From Niastella sp. OAS944 (GTDB taxonomy: Bacteria > Bacteroidota > Bacteroidia > Chitinophagales > Chitinophagaceae), in assembly GCA_024809215.1 (NCBI GenBank), contig JANUBW010000004.1, forward strand, positions 62,001 to 126,000: DNA of 64,000 nt, given 5' to 3'. The notes under the pieces were generated by a model that did no database searches, was not told the origin of the DNA, and worked only from the letters and a program-made list of their open reading frames with translations. The position numbers and the translations under genes were made by a program. Shown here piece by piece: positions 55,729 through 64,000 of the stretch; position 1 is the stretch's first letter; each line of letters opens with the position of its first letter.

Positions 55729-58194
55729 TTATTTCACCTTCATACTATCTGCCAGCATTTTCATAAAGAATCCTCCAACAACACTTCTGGCCTTAAAGTT
55801 TTCGCGAATACCTGTGATGGCATCGTAGAAATCGTTGAGGGGAACGCGGGACTCTGTTTCAAGCGAATGCCGGTAAACAGGCGTTATTAGCTTTTCAAAT
55901 TGTTCTTGCTGCGGTGCAAAAGAGGCCGTCCATAAGATCCAGTCATTCTTGGTATAGGTTTTCCGGCTATCCAATGGCAAACCGAATTTCTGCTGCCTGG
56001 TAAGATAGTACTGGGTTTCTGTGTCATATACCTTTTGTGGGAAAAGACGAAGATTGAGCACTTTATCCCATATAAGATTGTACTTCTGGCTCCAGGTTTC
56101 TTTGTTATCAAAAGTGAGGCTGTAGTGATCGCCGGCGTCTGCCATTTGCATCCACCTGGGAACCATGCTTTCGGCAATTTCCCGGTATTTCTTTGCAGTA
56201 GCGGTTTCACCTAACATCTCTGCCAGCTGCGCATAACAGGCAATAGCAACGATTGCCTTTACCGATAAGTTCGCATTCCGTGCCAGGTGACCGGCAAAAT
56301 CATCTGTGCAAAGTTGCGTTTTAGGGTCAAGCCCTTCTTTTGTCAGGTAGTCGACCCAGGTAGTTAACGTTTTCCAGTGCTGTTTTGCATAATTGGCATT
56401 CCCCTGCACTTTAGCTATTGCGGCCGTCAATATGATCATATTACCCGATTCTTCTACAGGCATTGGCTCTCCATAGGTTTGACCGTTTGCAAGCGGATAA
56501 GTGCCAAGATCATGGGCAGCCCAGGGATGGTCATATTTACCGGTTTCACTAAAATGAAAAATACCATTTAACATACCCTGAACCAGATCGGGATTATAAA
56601 GCAGGTACAACGGCGCCGATGGATAAGTAACGTCAACCGTGTTTATAAAGCCTCCGCTATTGTTCTCCTTCGAAAGCCAAAGAATTTCTCCTTTAGGACT
56701 TTTTACCAGCGTGTGCGCTGCAATGCTTTGCCGATAAGCCAGCGCACAAAGGTGAGCATACATGTTACCCCCTGCTTTAGCAGCTTCATTATTCAGCTCT
56801 TTATTGAAGGCCGCACACTTCTCCATAACGGTCTTATATTCTTTCGCAGCATCAGCCAGTTGACCTTCTATCGTTTGCCTGCCATCATTATTCCACCAGG
56901 GACGCAAATTAGTATTGAAATACTGGATAGAATATATCTCGTCATAACCAAGCATCACCTGTCGCTCAACAAGGTCTTTACCTACAGCGCCGAAGGGCAT
57001 TATTGTATTCAGCGATAGCGACTTTCCGGTAGAAGCGGTTGAAACTACCGCGCCATTACTAAAGGCCCGGGCTGCATCTGCACTTTTGGTAATAAATTGC
57101 AATGCACCGGATGACTGGGGTACAGCTACACAAAAATAGCCCCAGTCAATTCGCATATCATCCGACGACTTTTTAAGTATAGGCTGCTCGCGGGTACCAG
57201 TCTTCAGGATCGACAAACCACCGGCAGCATATTTTCGGGTAGAAACTTCCTGAGCTGGTTGATACACTGCAATATTTGAGGAAGCACCCAGGAATACTTT
57301 AACATTGTGCTTTTTTTCATCATTGGCCTGCACCGCATATGTAATGTATGAAACGGGTCGTGCAAGCAACTTCATATCATTCAGCAGCAACGGAGATGTA
57401 AATGTGAGTTTCAAATCAACATCGCCGCAGGTAAAATCATACATGGTTTGGGTAGCAGTAACCTCAACACCCTTTTGTTCAGCCAGCGCAATAGCATCTG
57501 TATTGTCTTTGATCTTATCTACCAGACCAAAGTCAAGAAACCTGCCACCTGCTGTATTTTTCAAATGAATGGCAATTACATTTTCGCCTGATTTAAGATC
57601 AGCTTTGTTTATGGGATGATACTGAAATGAATGCGTCCATCCCTCCTTGTTATATATGTTCTTTCCATTTAGAAAAACTTCAATATTGTCGTCATGGTTC
57701 AACTTCAGGAAGAGCTCATTGATACCGGCGAGGTTTGTTATATTAAAAGACCTTCTTACCCAAATGTTGTTTGATCGCCAACTGGTCTTTGCAATGCTTT
57801 CGTTATCACCGATGGGGGCCTGACCGGTTTTCCAGCCAGCATCATTGAAATTTGCCGACATCCAGTCACCCTGTGGTTGCTCTTCGGAATAACGAACCGG
57901 ATATATGGTTTCATCGGCAGCCGTAACAATGGTCTTGTAATTAGTTTCAGCCTTGCCCATAAACCGGTAAATGCGGCCATCTACATTGATCAACCCCAAT
58001 AATGAATGGTTAGCACCGGTCCAATGTTGCGTTGTTGAGGAATTCAACTGATCGGTAGTTGACCAAATGCTAAAATAGGTGTTGTGCGTAATGAGGGGGT
58101 AAGCAGGCGCTTGTCTCTCCTGTGCGCCAATCTGGGTAGTCGCAAATAAACCTGTGATGGCAGCAAATGCTTTAATAATGGCAAATCTCGTCAT
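55729..58194 (-). CDS. Glutaminase A-family secreted protein (DUF4964/DUF5127/DUF4965/DUF1793)
   Basis: The 821-residue protein starts with a signal peptide (FAIIKAFAAITGLFATTQIGAQ). Residues 30-80 (PLITHNTYFSIWSTTDQLN) match DUF4964. A galactose-binding-like insertion follows (about 105-225: FNDAGWKTGQAPIGD, NNIWVRRSFNI). DUF5127 spans about 250-470, and DUF4965/DUF1793 the rest (GFINTVDVTYPSAPLYLLYN, KYDHPWAAHDLGTYPLANGQ, WMQMADAGDHYSLTFD, RVPLNDFYDAITG). Members such as fungal GtaA are called glutaminases, but many bacterial ones are probably glycoside hydrolases. It is exported and single; two direct repeats precede it. Confidence 0.82.
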   Translation of the reverse strand: MTRFAIIKAFAAITGLFATTQIGAQERQAPAYPLITHNTYFSIWSTTDQLNSSTTQHWTGANHSLLGLINVDGRIYRFMGKAETNYKTIVTAADETIYPVRYSEEQPQGDWMSANFNDAGWKTGQAPIGDNESIAKTSWRSNNIWVRRSFNITNLAGINELFLKLNHDDNIEVFLNGKNIYNKEGWTHSFQYHPINKADLKSGENVIAIHLKNTAGGRFLDFGLVDKIKDNTDAIALAEQKGVEVTATQTMYDFTCGDVDLKLTFTSPLLLNDMKLLARPVSYITYAVQANDEKKHNVKVFLGASSNIAVYQPAQEVSTRKYAAGGLSILKTGTREQPILKKSSDDMRIDWGYFCVAVPQSSGALQFITKSADAARAFSNGAVVSTASTGKSLSLNTIMPFGAVGKDLVERQVMLGYDEIYSIQYFNTNLRPWWNNDGRQTIEGQLADAAKEYKTVMEKCAAFNKELNNEAAKAGGNMYAHLCALAYRQSIAAHTLVKSPKGEILWLSKENNSGGFINTVDVTYPSAPLYLLYNPDLVQGMLNGIFHFSETGKYDHPWAAHDLGTYPLANGQTYGEPMPVEESGNMIILTAAIAKVQGNANYAKQHWKTLTTWVDYLTKEGLDPKTQLCTDDFAGHLARNANLSVKAIVAIACYAQLAEMLGETATAKKYREIAESMVPRWMQMADAGDHYSLTFDNKETWSQKYNLIWDKVLNLRLFPQKVYDTETQYYLTRQQKFGLPLDSRKTYTKNDWILWTASFAPQQEQFEKLITPVYRHSLETESRVPLNDFYDAITGIRENFKARSVVGGFFMKMLADSMKVK

Positions 58195-58257
58195 GTAAGA
58201 TATCGTTGTTCAATGAAAAGAGAAGCAAAGTAAATAAATGGCAACTCTCAGAAGGCG

Positions 58258-58291
58258 CAATTTGTTTCAATCTTTGTTCAATTTGTTTCAA
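58258..58291. promoter_or_regulatory. Direct repeats CAATTTGTTTCAA, candidate operator
   Basis: Two exact 13-bp copies (58258-58270 and 58279-58291) are spaced 21 bp start to start, two helical turns, about 65 bp upstream of the minus-strand glutaminase-family gene. This is the layout of a dimeric activator or repressor site. Confidence 0.45.
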
Positions 58292-58418
58292 AATGATAAA
58301 ACTGGTCTTTGAGCTTACGTGAGCCTTAAACTGTATGATGAACCTGTGCGGGCATGGTTGCGCAAAAAGCTAAAATAATAACGTTGGATAAAACCAATTA
58401 AAGAAATTATTTTAGCGT

Positions 58419-58808
58419 ATGAAAATCAGAAACCTTGTTGAACTGTTTGCTGTTCTTCCGGAAGATGAACGAATAATTGTAGATGTTTTGCGGCAGATAA
58501 TTGTTGAAACACTCCCTGCATATTGCAAAGAGAAAATATCATACAATGTTCCATTTTTTTACGGCAACAAAGGTATTTGTATTATTTGGCCGTCAACCGT
58601 TCCTAGAGGCGGTATCAAAAAAGGCGTTCTTTTAGGTTTTTGGTATGGAAATAAATTAAATGATCACGATCACTTTCTGTCACATGGAACTAATAAGCAG
58701 ATCTTTTACAAGATCTACCACACACCCGAAGAGATCGATGACAAGCCAATAAAAAAGCTTCTAAAAGAAGCGATCAAATTAGACAGCTCCTTCAAAAAAG
58801 TATCCTAG
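58419..58808 (+). CDS. DUF1801-family protein
   Basis: The 129-residue soluble protein has the DUF1801/YdhG fold: LPEDERIIVDVLRQIIVETLP, EKISYNVPFFYGNKGICIIW, and the final YHTPEEIDDKPIKKLLKEAI. Length and motif order are normal. Family members are small, widespread and without a known reaction. It has no partner gene: the FKBP gene downstream has its own promoter. Confidence 0.82.
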   Translation: MKIRNLVELFAVLPEDERIIVDVLRQIIVETLPAYCKEKISYNVPFFYGNKGICIIWPSTVPRGGIKKGVLLGFWYGNKLNDHDHFLSHGTNKQIFYKIYHTPEEIDDKPIKKLLKEAIKLDSSFKKVS

Positions 58809-58817
58809 GCCATTTTA

Positions 58818-58851
58818 TTGGTAAAATATACATAACTCCATATTATATTTG
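58818..58851 (+). promoter_or_regulatory. Promoter of the FKBP lipoprotein gene
   Basis: TTG at 58818-58820 and TATATTTG at 58844-58851 are 23 bp apart, a full match to the Bacteroidota consensus. The ATG follows at 58872. The same segment is largely repeated at the end of the window (63895-63938). Confidence 0.65.
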
Positions 58852-58871
58852 TCCCTAAACTTATAATATAC

Positions 58872-59333
58872 ATGCGTTTAATTAATCTTGTTTTTAGTTT
58901 GGTATTAGCCCTGGGGTTTACGGGATGTAGTAATAAGGATAAAGAAGAGCATAGATGCACCACCGCAGCGGAAGATGATGCCAGTATGCAGAGTTATATT
59001 AGCGCAAACGGCATTACAGCTACCAAACATGCCAGTGGGCTGTATTATCAGATCATTGAGCCGGGCAGCGGTGCAACACCCACAGCCAGTTCAACAGTGA
59101 AAACAAACTATACAGGTAAATTCACCAACAACACTTCCTTCGATGCAGGAACAGTAAGTTTTCCGTTAAGTAATGTAATTGAGGGCTGGCAAATAGGTAT
59201 CCCCCTTATCAAACAGGGCGGCAAGATAAAATTGATCATTCCGCCTTACCTGGCTTATGGATGTAATGATTACAGGAGTATTCCAGGCAATTCAGTATTG
59301 GTATTTGATGTGGAATTACTGGAAGTTCAGTAA
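58872..59333 (+). CDS. FKBP-type peptidyl-prolyl isomerase lipoprotein
   Basis: The 153-residue protein has a lipoprotein signal (MRLINLVFSLVLALGFTGCS, lipobox Cys at residue 19), so it is anchored in the envelope. The FKBP domain (about 55-153) shows TVKTNYTGKFTNNTSFDAG, VIEGWQIGIPLIKQGGKIKL and IPPYLAYGCND...NSVLVFDVELLEV. It catalyses cis-trans isomerisation of prolyl bonds in periplasmic proteins. It is a single gene between its promoter and a strong terminator. Family assignment is sure; the client proteins are unknown. Confidence 0.92.
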   Translation: MRLINLVFSLVLALGFTGCSNKDKEEHRCTTAAEDDASMQSYISANGITATKHASGLYYQIIEPGSGATPTASSTVKTNYTGKFTNNTSFDAGTVSFPLSNVIEGWQIGIPLIKQGGKIKLIIPPYLAYGCNDYRSIPGNSVLVFDVELLEVQ

Positions 59334-59385
59334 ACGCATGCCTATCCCATAGAAATAAAAAGTAATCTTCTGTTACCAGTTTTAT

Positions 59386-59427
59386 AAATTAAATGGTCCC
59401 TGCTTACCGGCAGGGACCATTTAATTT
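59386..59427. terminator. Strong bidirectional terminator hairpin after the FKBP gene
   Basis: AAATTAAATGGTCCCTGC and GCAGGGACCATTTAATTT form an 18-bp perfect stem around a short TTACCG loop, with A- and T-rich ends. Confidence 0.8.
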
Positions 59428-59503
59428 ATGATTATTCTAAAAAAACCAATTTATTATTGTAACCTTTTTCTGCTTCTGAGTAATATATAAAAACAAACTG
59501 CAG

Positions 59504-60064
59504 TTGGAGCTTGCCGATGAAATATACATGAAAGAAATACAGAATGGCCGGTTGGAGGCTATGGCTGTATTGTTTGATCGTTATCAGGTTCGTATATATA
59601 ATTATTTCTTTAAACTTAGTTTCGACGCTTCACAGAGCGAAGACCTGACGCAGCAATTGTTCATCCGCGCCCTTCAATATCGCAACAGTTTTAGACCCGA
59701 GCAGGGACGCGTAAAAACATGGCTATACCGGATGGCGGTAAATCTGCATATTGATCACAAAAAACTTCAGGCGAAACACAGGATGACGGTTATGCCATTG
59801 AGTGATGTGCACGGAAACGTAGCGGAAGTCACCTCCGGCAATTTTACCGAGGCAGATTACAGCACGCTCGATAAGGCATTGATGCAACTTGAACCAGACC
59901 AACGGCAACTCATCATACTAAGTAAGTACCAGGGTTTGAAGTATGAAGAAGTGGCAACTATTATGGGCATCACTGTTGCGAATGTGAAAGTAAAAATGCA
60001 CAGAGCAATTCTTGCTTTACGCACATTATATTTCAGTAAACCAAATGGAACATATGAATTGTGA
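59504..60064 (+). CDS. ECF RNA polymerase sigma factor
   Basis: The 186-residue protein has region 2 (FDRYQVRIYNYFFKLSFDASQSEDLTQQLFIRALQYR), with the DLTQQ core-binding part, and region 4 (LEPDQRQLIILSKYQGLKYEEVATIMGITVANVKVKMHRA), which contacts the -35 element. The longest start is a TTG at 59504; the ATG at 59528 would remove DEIYMKEI, residues that align with the usual N-terminus, so the TTG is kept. It overlaps the anti-sigma gene by 20 bp, showing one regulatory unit. It probably directs the RNA polymerase to envelope or surface genes, including this operon. Confidence 0.9.
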   Translation: MELADEIYMKEIQNGRLEAMAVLFDRYQVRIYNYFFKLSFDASQSEDLTQQLFIRALQYRNSFRPEQGRVKTWLYRMAVNLHIDHKKLQAKHRMTVMPLSDVHGNVAEVTSGNFTEADYSTLDKALMQLEPDQRQLIILSKYQGLKYEEVATIMGITVANVKVKMHRAILALRTLYFSKPNGTYEL

Positions 60065-60812
60065 AGAAGCGATGCAGGCTTTTCTAAATGCCCGCGAAAC
60101 GGGCGCCGCCCTAAACAAAGCGGAGGCGCAGCACATAGAAAAATGCGAAGTATGCAGGAGGGAAATCGCAGAAATAGTTCACCTCTTTGCTGAAATAAGC
60201 AATGATGAGGTTTTACCTCCTCCCCCGTCTATACGACAGGTATTTGAGACAGCATTGGCAAATGAAATAGCGATATCCCAAAAAACAATAGCACCCCGCA
60301 GGGGCATCTTCCGGTCTCGCTTTACTACTATGGCCGCGGCCTGCGTATTACTGATCGTAGGGATTGGCATTGGACATCTGGTAACGCGCACCAGGGATAA
60401 CCGTCCTTATCCAGAAGCTTTCAATGGCAATAAACCTGATTCCATTGCGTCAACATTGTACCAATCTTCCAGCGACCGAATTGAAACGATCAATAGGTCT
60501 GTGGAAAATAATACGCCGGATGATAGCCTGCTGGTTACACTTACCAGAATTTTGGCCAACGACAAAAATTCCAATGTTCGCATGGCGGCCCTGTATGCAT
60601 TGGCAAAATACGCCGATAGCCCCTACGTTCACGAATGCCTGATTGCCTCTCTGGCACGGGAAACCGAACCGGTAATACAGGTGCTGCTGATCAATTTGTT
60701 GATGGAAAAAAAAGGAGATGGCGCCATTGACGCCATTCAAAACTTTATCAAAAACGAAGGCATCCGCAAAGAAGTAAAAATGGTTGCTCAAACAAAATTA
60801 CGCTCATTATGA
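60045..60812 (+). CDS. Zinc-finger (zf-HC2) anti-sigma factor with HEAT-repeat periplasmic part
   Basis: The ATG at 60045 (or 60054) lies within the sigma gene end. The 255-residue protein has an N-terminal zf-HC2 anti-sigma domain with the H-x3-C-x2-C of HIEKCEVC (near 32-39), a linker with PPPPS, a membrane helix (FTTMAAACVLLIVGIGIGHL, near 100-118) and a periplasmic part with HEAT-like helices (SLLVTLTRILANDKNSNVRMAALYALAKY, PVIQVLLINLLMEKKGDG). It should hold the sigma factor at the membrane until a signal releases it. Coupled by ATGA to the adhesin-like gene. Confidence 0.85.
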   Translation: MEHMNCEEAMQAFLNARETGAALNKAEAQHIEKCEVCRREIAEIVHLFAEISNDEVLPPPPSIRQVFETALANEIAISQKTIAPRRGIFRSRFTTMAAACVLLIVGIGIGHLVTRTRDNRPYPEAFNGNKPDSIASTLYQSSSDRIETINRSVENNTPDDSLLVTLTRILANDKNSNVRMAALYALAKYADSPYVHECLIASLARETEPVIQVLLINLLMEKKGDGAIDAIQNFIKNEGIRKEVKMVAQTKLRSL

Positions 60813-61525
60813 AACAGTTTTTATTAATATTTCAATTGCTGTGTTTCATCAACCTGTATGCACAACATTTTCAGACCCCCACCCAAAAGGTAAACACGAT
60901 TAAGTTTGCCAATGTTTCCGGATATGTCAGCATTGAAGGCACTACAAATAAAGAGATAAGTATTGACTATTATTCGGATGATGCCCAAAGCAAAACATTA
61001 CCAGGTAACACTGGCGTAGGGCTGGAATTGCAAAAACTTGATAGCGCCTGGGTTTTCACCGGCCTCCTTTCCGAAACAAGTAAAGGTCGCTATGCCATAA
61101 AAGTTCCGGAAAAGACCGTATTGAATTATCAATCAGATGCAGATCATACCCGGCATGTTGTAATTGCAAAGTGCAAGGGCGATATAGATATTAATATACC
61201 CAAAGATGTTACACTAACTGAGGTTTCAGGAGGTGTAGTAATACAATCTACGAGTGGTAAGGTCACTGTAAATTCGATTGCCATCAGTAAACATAAGCCT
61301 GTATCCATTATCACTGAAACTGGCCCTATTTCCCTTGCCATTCCGGCCAATACCAATGCCGAACTTAAGCTCGGTACAGCAACGGGAACTGTACATGCCG
61401 CATACAATAATGAAAAGGGAAAAACCTTGATGAATGGAAAACAATTGAATACAAAACTTGGTACCGGCGGCCCCCAAATTCATATCCAGTCTTTAAGTGG
61501 CGACATTCACTTTGTGCAATATTAA
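60809..61525 (+). CDS. Exported DUF4097-like beta-helix protein
   Basis: The 238-residue protein starts with a signal peptide (MKQFLLIFQLLCFINLYAQ) and consists of repeating short strands of the type seen in DUF4097 putative adhesins: NVSGYVSIEGTTNKEISIDYY, VEVSGGVVIQSTSGKVTVNSI-like strands and a final IHIQSLSGDIHFVQY. It overlaps the anti-sigma gene by ATGA, a common trio (ECF sigma, anti-sigma, DUF4097) in Bacteroidota. It may be the envelope output or the signal sensor of the system. Confidence 0.8.
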   Translation: MKQFLLIFQLLCFINLYAQHFQTPTQKVNTIKFANVSGYVSIEGTTNKEISIDYYSDDAQSKTLPGNTGVGLELQKLDSAWVFTGLLSETSKGRYAIKVPEKTVLNYQSDADHTRHVVIAKCKGDIDINIPKDVTLTEVSGGVVIQSTSGKVTVNSIAISKHKPVSIITETGPISLAIPANTNAELKLGTATGTVHAAYNNEKGKTLMNGKQLNTKLGTGGPQIHIQSLSGDIHFVQY

Positions 61526-61544
61526 TCTTATAAGTTGACCTGCC

Positions 61545-63104
61545 ATGCGAAATAAAAACTTATGGGTCCTTATACTGACCTTCTCCTTGCAAATTCTTTT
61601 AAACGTGCAGGCTAAGGCACAGGACCAGATAATAAAGGTTGATTCGTTTTACTCCCAAATCTTACAAGAGCAGCGGTTATTACATATGGTTTTTCCTAAA
61701 AATTACAACCCGGCCTCTACTAATAAATATGAAATATTGTACTGTCTCGATGATATTGCCGATTTTCTTACTATGGAATGGGGCATGTTGCAATGGGAAG
61801 GATTTATACCCAAGAATATGATCATGGTGGGCATTACCAATCCTAAACCAAACGGTGTGGATATGCGAGACAGAGATTTTACACCTACAAAAACCTGGGG
61901 AAACACAGGCGGTGCAACAAACTTTATATCGTTTATCAGGAAAGAATTAATACCATACATCAATAATAAATATAAAGGCTCGAATGATGGTAATGTATTG
62001 TATGGTGGATCACTTGGCGGATTATTCGTAATGTATACCTTTTTAACTGACCCTGCCCTTTTTACCTCCTACATTGCTATTGACCCCAGTTTGTGGTGGG
62101 ATGATTTTATACTAACCAAGACCGCCACTGGTAAATTAGACAGTAATAAAATGCTTCGCAACACACTTTATATTGCCGGCAGAGAAGGGAACGCTTTTAA
62201 AGAGATGGGAGTAGCCGCGATGGACTCTGTGCTTCGCAAAAAAACGCCAGTAGGACTCGACTGGACATGCGTTGCCTATCGCAATGAAACACACTATTCT
62301 ACTAATTTCAAAGGATTTTGGGACGGACTAAAATTTTCTTATGGCGGCTTTTATGCCTCAACAGGTGGCTACTCTACTTCCAGAAAGATTGCAATTAAAC
62401 CTAAAAGAGGCATCGTGCTGAAAGACGTTCCCTTTAACCTGACTTGTTACAACCTGATGGCAGATAGATACCTGCATTATACAACCAATGGCGCAGAACC
62501 TACTTCATCATCACCCAGGCTTGCCGGAGATGAAACGTCTATTTTACTTACCAGTAACTCGAAAGTTATTGTAAAATCTATAGGAGTAAGATCAGAATAT
62601 AACAAGCTGGACAGTGCATATTTTGTTATTGGCAAAACTTTAAATCCGATCACCAAACCAACAAAAGTAAAGCAGGGAGGACTGCATTACGCTTACTATC
62701 AAAGTACCACGGATTCCTTTCCTGACCTTAAAATAAGCAAGCCGGTTAGCCAGGGAATTGCGGGTAAAGATTTTGATGTAAACAAGTTCACCACCGATAA
62801 AAATTTTGCTTGTATCCTCACCGGATACATTAAGATTGAACATGCAGGATATTATATCCTGGAAATGGGTGGCGGAAATGACCATTCAAGAGTTTACCTA
62901 AGTAACCAACAGGTTTTAGGCAACCATTTTATTCGCGATGAAGGCGAGATGTATTTGCTTCCTTTACAGGCAGGGTTTTATCCGTTTCGAATCGAATACT
63001 TTCATAAAAAAGGAGAAGCAGATCTGGCACCTATCTACCTAAAGCCGCAAGGGAAAGAAGATTTCGCCATTCCCTCTGAGATGTTATATAGCGATATAAG
63101 ATAA
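61545..63104 (+). CDS. Secreted esterase with chitobiase-C-like and PA14-like domains
   Basis: The 519-residue protein has a signal peptide (WVLILTFSLQILLNVQAKAQ), a putative esterase domain (about 30-275) with nucleophile Ser156 in LYGGSLGGLFV, an acidic residue in YIAIDPSLWWDD and His in AYRNETHYS. A CHB_HEX_C-like domain follows (YLHYTTNGAEPTSSSPRLAG, about 305-325), then a PA14-like carbohydrate-binding part (CILTGYIKIEHAGYYILEMG, SRVYLSNQQVLG) to the end. It should deacylate a sugar or siderophore ester outside the cytoplasm. It lies 19 bp after the sigma operon and may be its target. Confidence 0.82.
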   Translation: MRNKNLWVLILTFSLQILLNVQAKAQDQIIKVDSFYSQILQEQRLLHMVFPKNYNPASTNKYEILYCLDDIADFLTMEWGMLQWEGFIPKNMIMVGITNPKPNGVDMRDRDFTPTKTWGNTGGATNFISFIRKELIPYINNKYKGSNDGNVLYGGSLGGLFVMYTFLTDPALFTSYIAIDPSLWWDDFILTKTATGKLDSNKMLRNTLYIAGREGNAFKEMGVAAMDSVLRKKTPVGLDWTCVAYRNETHYSTNFKGFWDGLKFSYGGFYASTGGYSTSRKIAIKPKRGIVLKDVPFNLTCYNLMADRYLHYTTNGAEPTSSSPRLAGDETSILLTSNSKVIVKSIGVRSEYNKLDSAYFVIGKTLNPITKPTKVKQGGLHYAYYQSTTDSFPDLKISKPVSQGIAGKDFDVNKFTTDKNFACILTGYIKIEHAGYYILEMGGGNDHSRVYLSNQQVLGNHFIRDEGEMYLLPLQAGFYPFRIEYFHKKGEADLAPIYLKPQGKEDFAIPSEMLYSDIR

Positions 63105-63179
63105 TGCTCATTTCCTGATGTTCGTCATTAGCGCTGTTTGCTGCAGGAAGACTACGTATATTAGTACTATCCTTAACGC

Positions 63180-63620
63180 ATGAAAAAAATAACTTACATA
63201 GTAATTCTATTATTTCCAATGTTTCTTATGGCACAATCGAAAACGGAAGTCACAGAAACCTTTCTGCAGTCGTTTGCTAATGCCTTTAATGCGCACGACG
63301 TTAAACTGATCATGTCACATATGACTAATGATTGCATATTTGAAGCTTCAGCGGGGCCTGATCTTAACGGAGAAAAATTTATTGGTCAGGACCAAGTAAG
63401 GAAGGCATTTGAAAATGTATTTGAAACCTTCGTTGACGCTCACTGGGGAAATACCAGGCATTTTGTTTTTGCAAACAGAGGTTTATCTGAATGGGTTTTC
63501 ACCGGCACCAAAACTGATGGAACCAAAGTAGAAGTAACAGGATGCGATCTTTTTACCTTTAAAGATGGAAAGATCTTTATCAAGAACTCATATAGAAAGA
63601 ATCGCATACCCAAAAACTAA
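63180..63620 (+). CDS. Secreted SnoaL/NTF2-like protein
   Basis: The 146-residue protein has a signal peptide (MKKITYIVILLFPMFLMAQ) and an NTF2-like domain: FLQSFANAFNAHDVKLIMSHMTNDC, FIGQDQVRKAFENVFETF, FVFANRGLSEWVFTG and DLFTFKDGKIFIKNSY. This matches the SnoaL-like/DUF4440 class, small ligand-binding or isomerase-like proteins, here exported. It differs from the cytoplasmic NTF2 protein at 2282. No partner gene is evident. Confidence 0.82.
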   Translation: MKKITYIVILLFPMFLMAQSKTEVTETFLQSFANAFNAHDVKLIMSHMTNDCIFEASAGPDLNGEKFIGQDQVRKAFENVFETFVDAHWGNTRHFVFANRGLSEWVFTGTKTDGTKVEVTGCDLFTFKDGKIFIKNSYRKNRIPKN

Positions 63621-63980
63621 AGAAATTTCAAACCGATTAAACTTACTCATCTTCCAGTTTATCGAAGCTGCCTTTATCACAAGGACATAAAAATGAGCAG
63701 TACTTTTTTCTCTATTGCTAAATACCGGATCGCCGCCCCCACTTATTTCCTGCTCATTTCCTTCATTTGTTTCAATTAGTCGTTCTTTTGATTGGACACG
63801 ATCAATCAAATAATAATCAGATGAAAAAGCAGGTTAAAGAAACGAACGATTTCATTTTGCAAGAGGTTTTAACCTCATTTAAAAGTGAAAACAACTTATT
63901 AGTGAAATTAACATAACTCCGCCTTATATTTGTCCCAACTGCTTTAGAATAAAACCCACAATCAAATTCGTACTAAGCCA
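63621..63980. other. Intergenic region with a promoter for the next gene
   Basis: No gene of normal size is seen. A plus-strand frame of 31 codons (63821-63916, MKKQVKETNDFIL...) is possible but unsupported. TATATTTG at 63925-63932 is a perfect -7 box in a context very like that at 58844 (shared ACATAACTCC and TTATATTTGTCCC). It points to a gene starting near 63981. Confidence 0.5.
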
Positions 63981-64000
63981 ATGGTCAATAATTATCAACT
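63981..64000 (+). CDS. Possible start of a gene running off the window
   Basis: The ATG at 63981 is followed by VNNYQ and runs off the window. The start is supported only by the perfect -7 box 49 bp upstream. Nothing can be said about the product. Confidence 0.25.

Noticed and set aside
63588-63809. Minus-strand frame of 73 codons near the window end
   Set aside because: No family resemblance, overlaps the end of the NTF2-like gene, and no promoter is visible on that strand.

Overview
The window looks like a chromosomal segment of a Bacteroidota genome, most likely Chitinophagaceae (Chitinophaga/Niastella-like). The signs are -7 promoter boxes of the form TAnnTTTG in front of many genes, almost no Shine-Dalgarno sequences, type IX secretion sorting tails, two-component propeller proteins, SBBP/MBG surface proteins, DUF5686 and DUF4833 proteins, zf-HC2 anti-sigma factors and a sphingolipid pathway. 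The call rests on protein families recognised by eye; no database search was run.

Layout. 1-7.5 kb is an accessory zone: the 5' part of a propeller protein, an HxlR regulator divergent from an SDR/NTF2 pair, an SDR plus AraC regulator, and decayed genes (a GH39-like glycosidase and a VOC protein). Two related repeats of about 110 bp (2751-2860 and 6297-6410), each a terminator hairpin joined to a degenerate tRNA-3'-like sequence, bracket part of it. 7.5-11.6 kb is a small island next to tRNA-Leu(CAA): an excisionase-like protein, a frameshifted tyrosine integrase that has lost its catalytic histidine, and an intact two-gene unit of a reverse transcriptase and a protein with a HEPN-like Rx4H motif, joined by an ATGA overlap. 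11.8-17.4 kb holds small genes, a rearrangement scar made of four truncated genes (response regulator, membrane protein, histidine kinase, TIR-like effector), and a tandem pair of membrane-anchored Mrr-like nuclease paralogues, one of which has lost two catalytic acidic residues. 17.6-20.2 kb is rph, a rifamycin phosphotransferase, preceded by a strong Shine-Dalgarno sequence that is foreign to this genome.

21.8-33.4 kb is the main biosynthetic locus: twelve tightly packed same-strand genes that together can account for making inositol phosphoceramide. They encode a serine palmitoyltransferase-like enzyme, a GNAT-fold acyltransferase (candidate bacterial ceramide synthase), an SDR reductase, myo-inositol-3-phosphate synthase, a PgpA-type phosphatase, a GtrA protein, a DUF5686 outer-membrane barrel, a CDP-alcohol phosphatidyltransferase, DUF4833, a fatty-acid hydroxylase, an Aur1-like PAP2 transferase and a HAD phosphatase. 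The membrane and envelope proteins of unknown role (GtrA, DUF5686, DUF4833) are candidates for moving or modifying the lipid.

33.5-40.8 kb has AraC regulators beside an SDR, an epoxide hydrolase and an HlyD/MFS efflux pair. 40.8-44.7 kb is a succinate dehydrogenase operon of the mycobacterial Sdh1 type with a TPR protein at its end. 44.9-52.7 kb has an LRR protein, an OmpA protein, a seven-repeat SBBP/MBG secreted protein and a TPR-HTH regulator. 52.9-64.0 kb holds acnB, a glutaminase-family secreted protein, a DUF1801 protein, an FKBP lipoprotein, an ECF sigma/anti-sigma/adhesin-like trio, a multidomain esterase and a secreted NTF2-like protein. No rRNA, CRISPR array or intact insertion sequence was seen.
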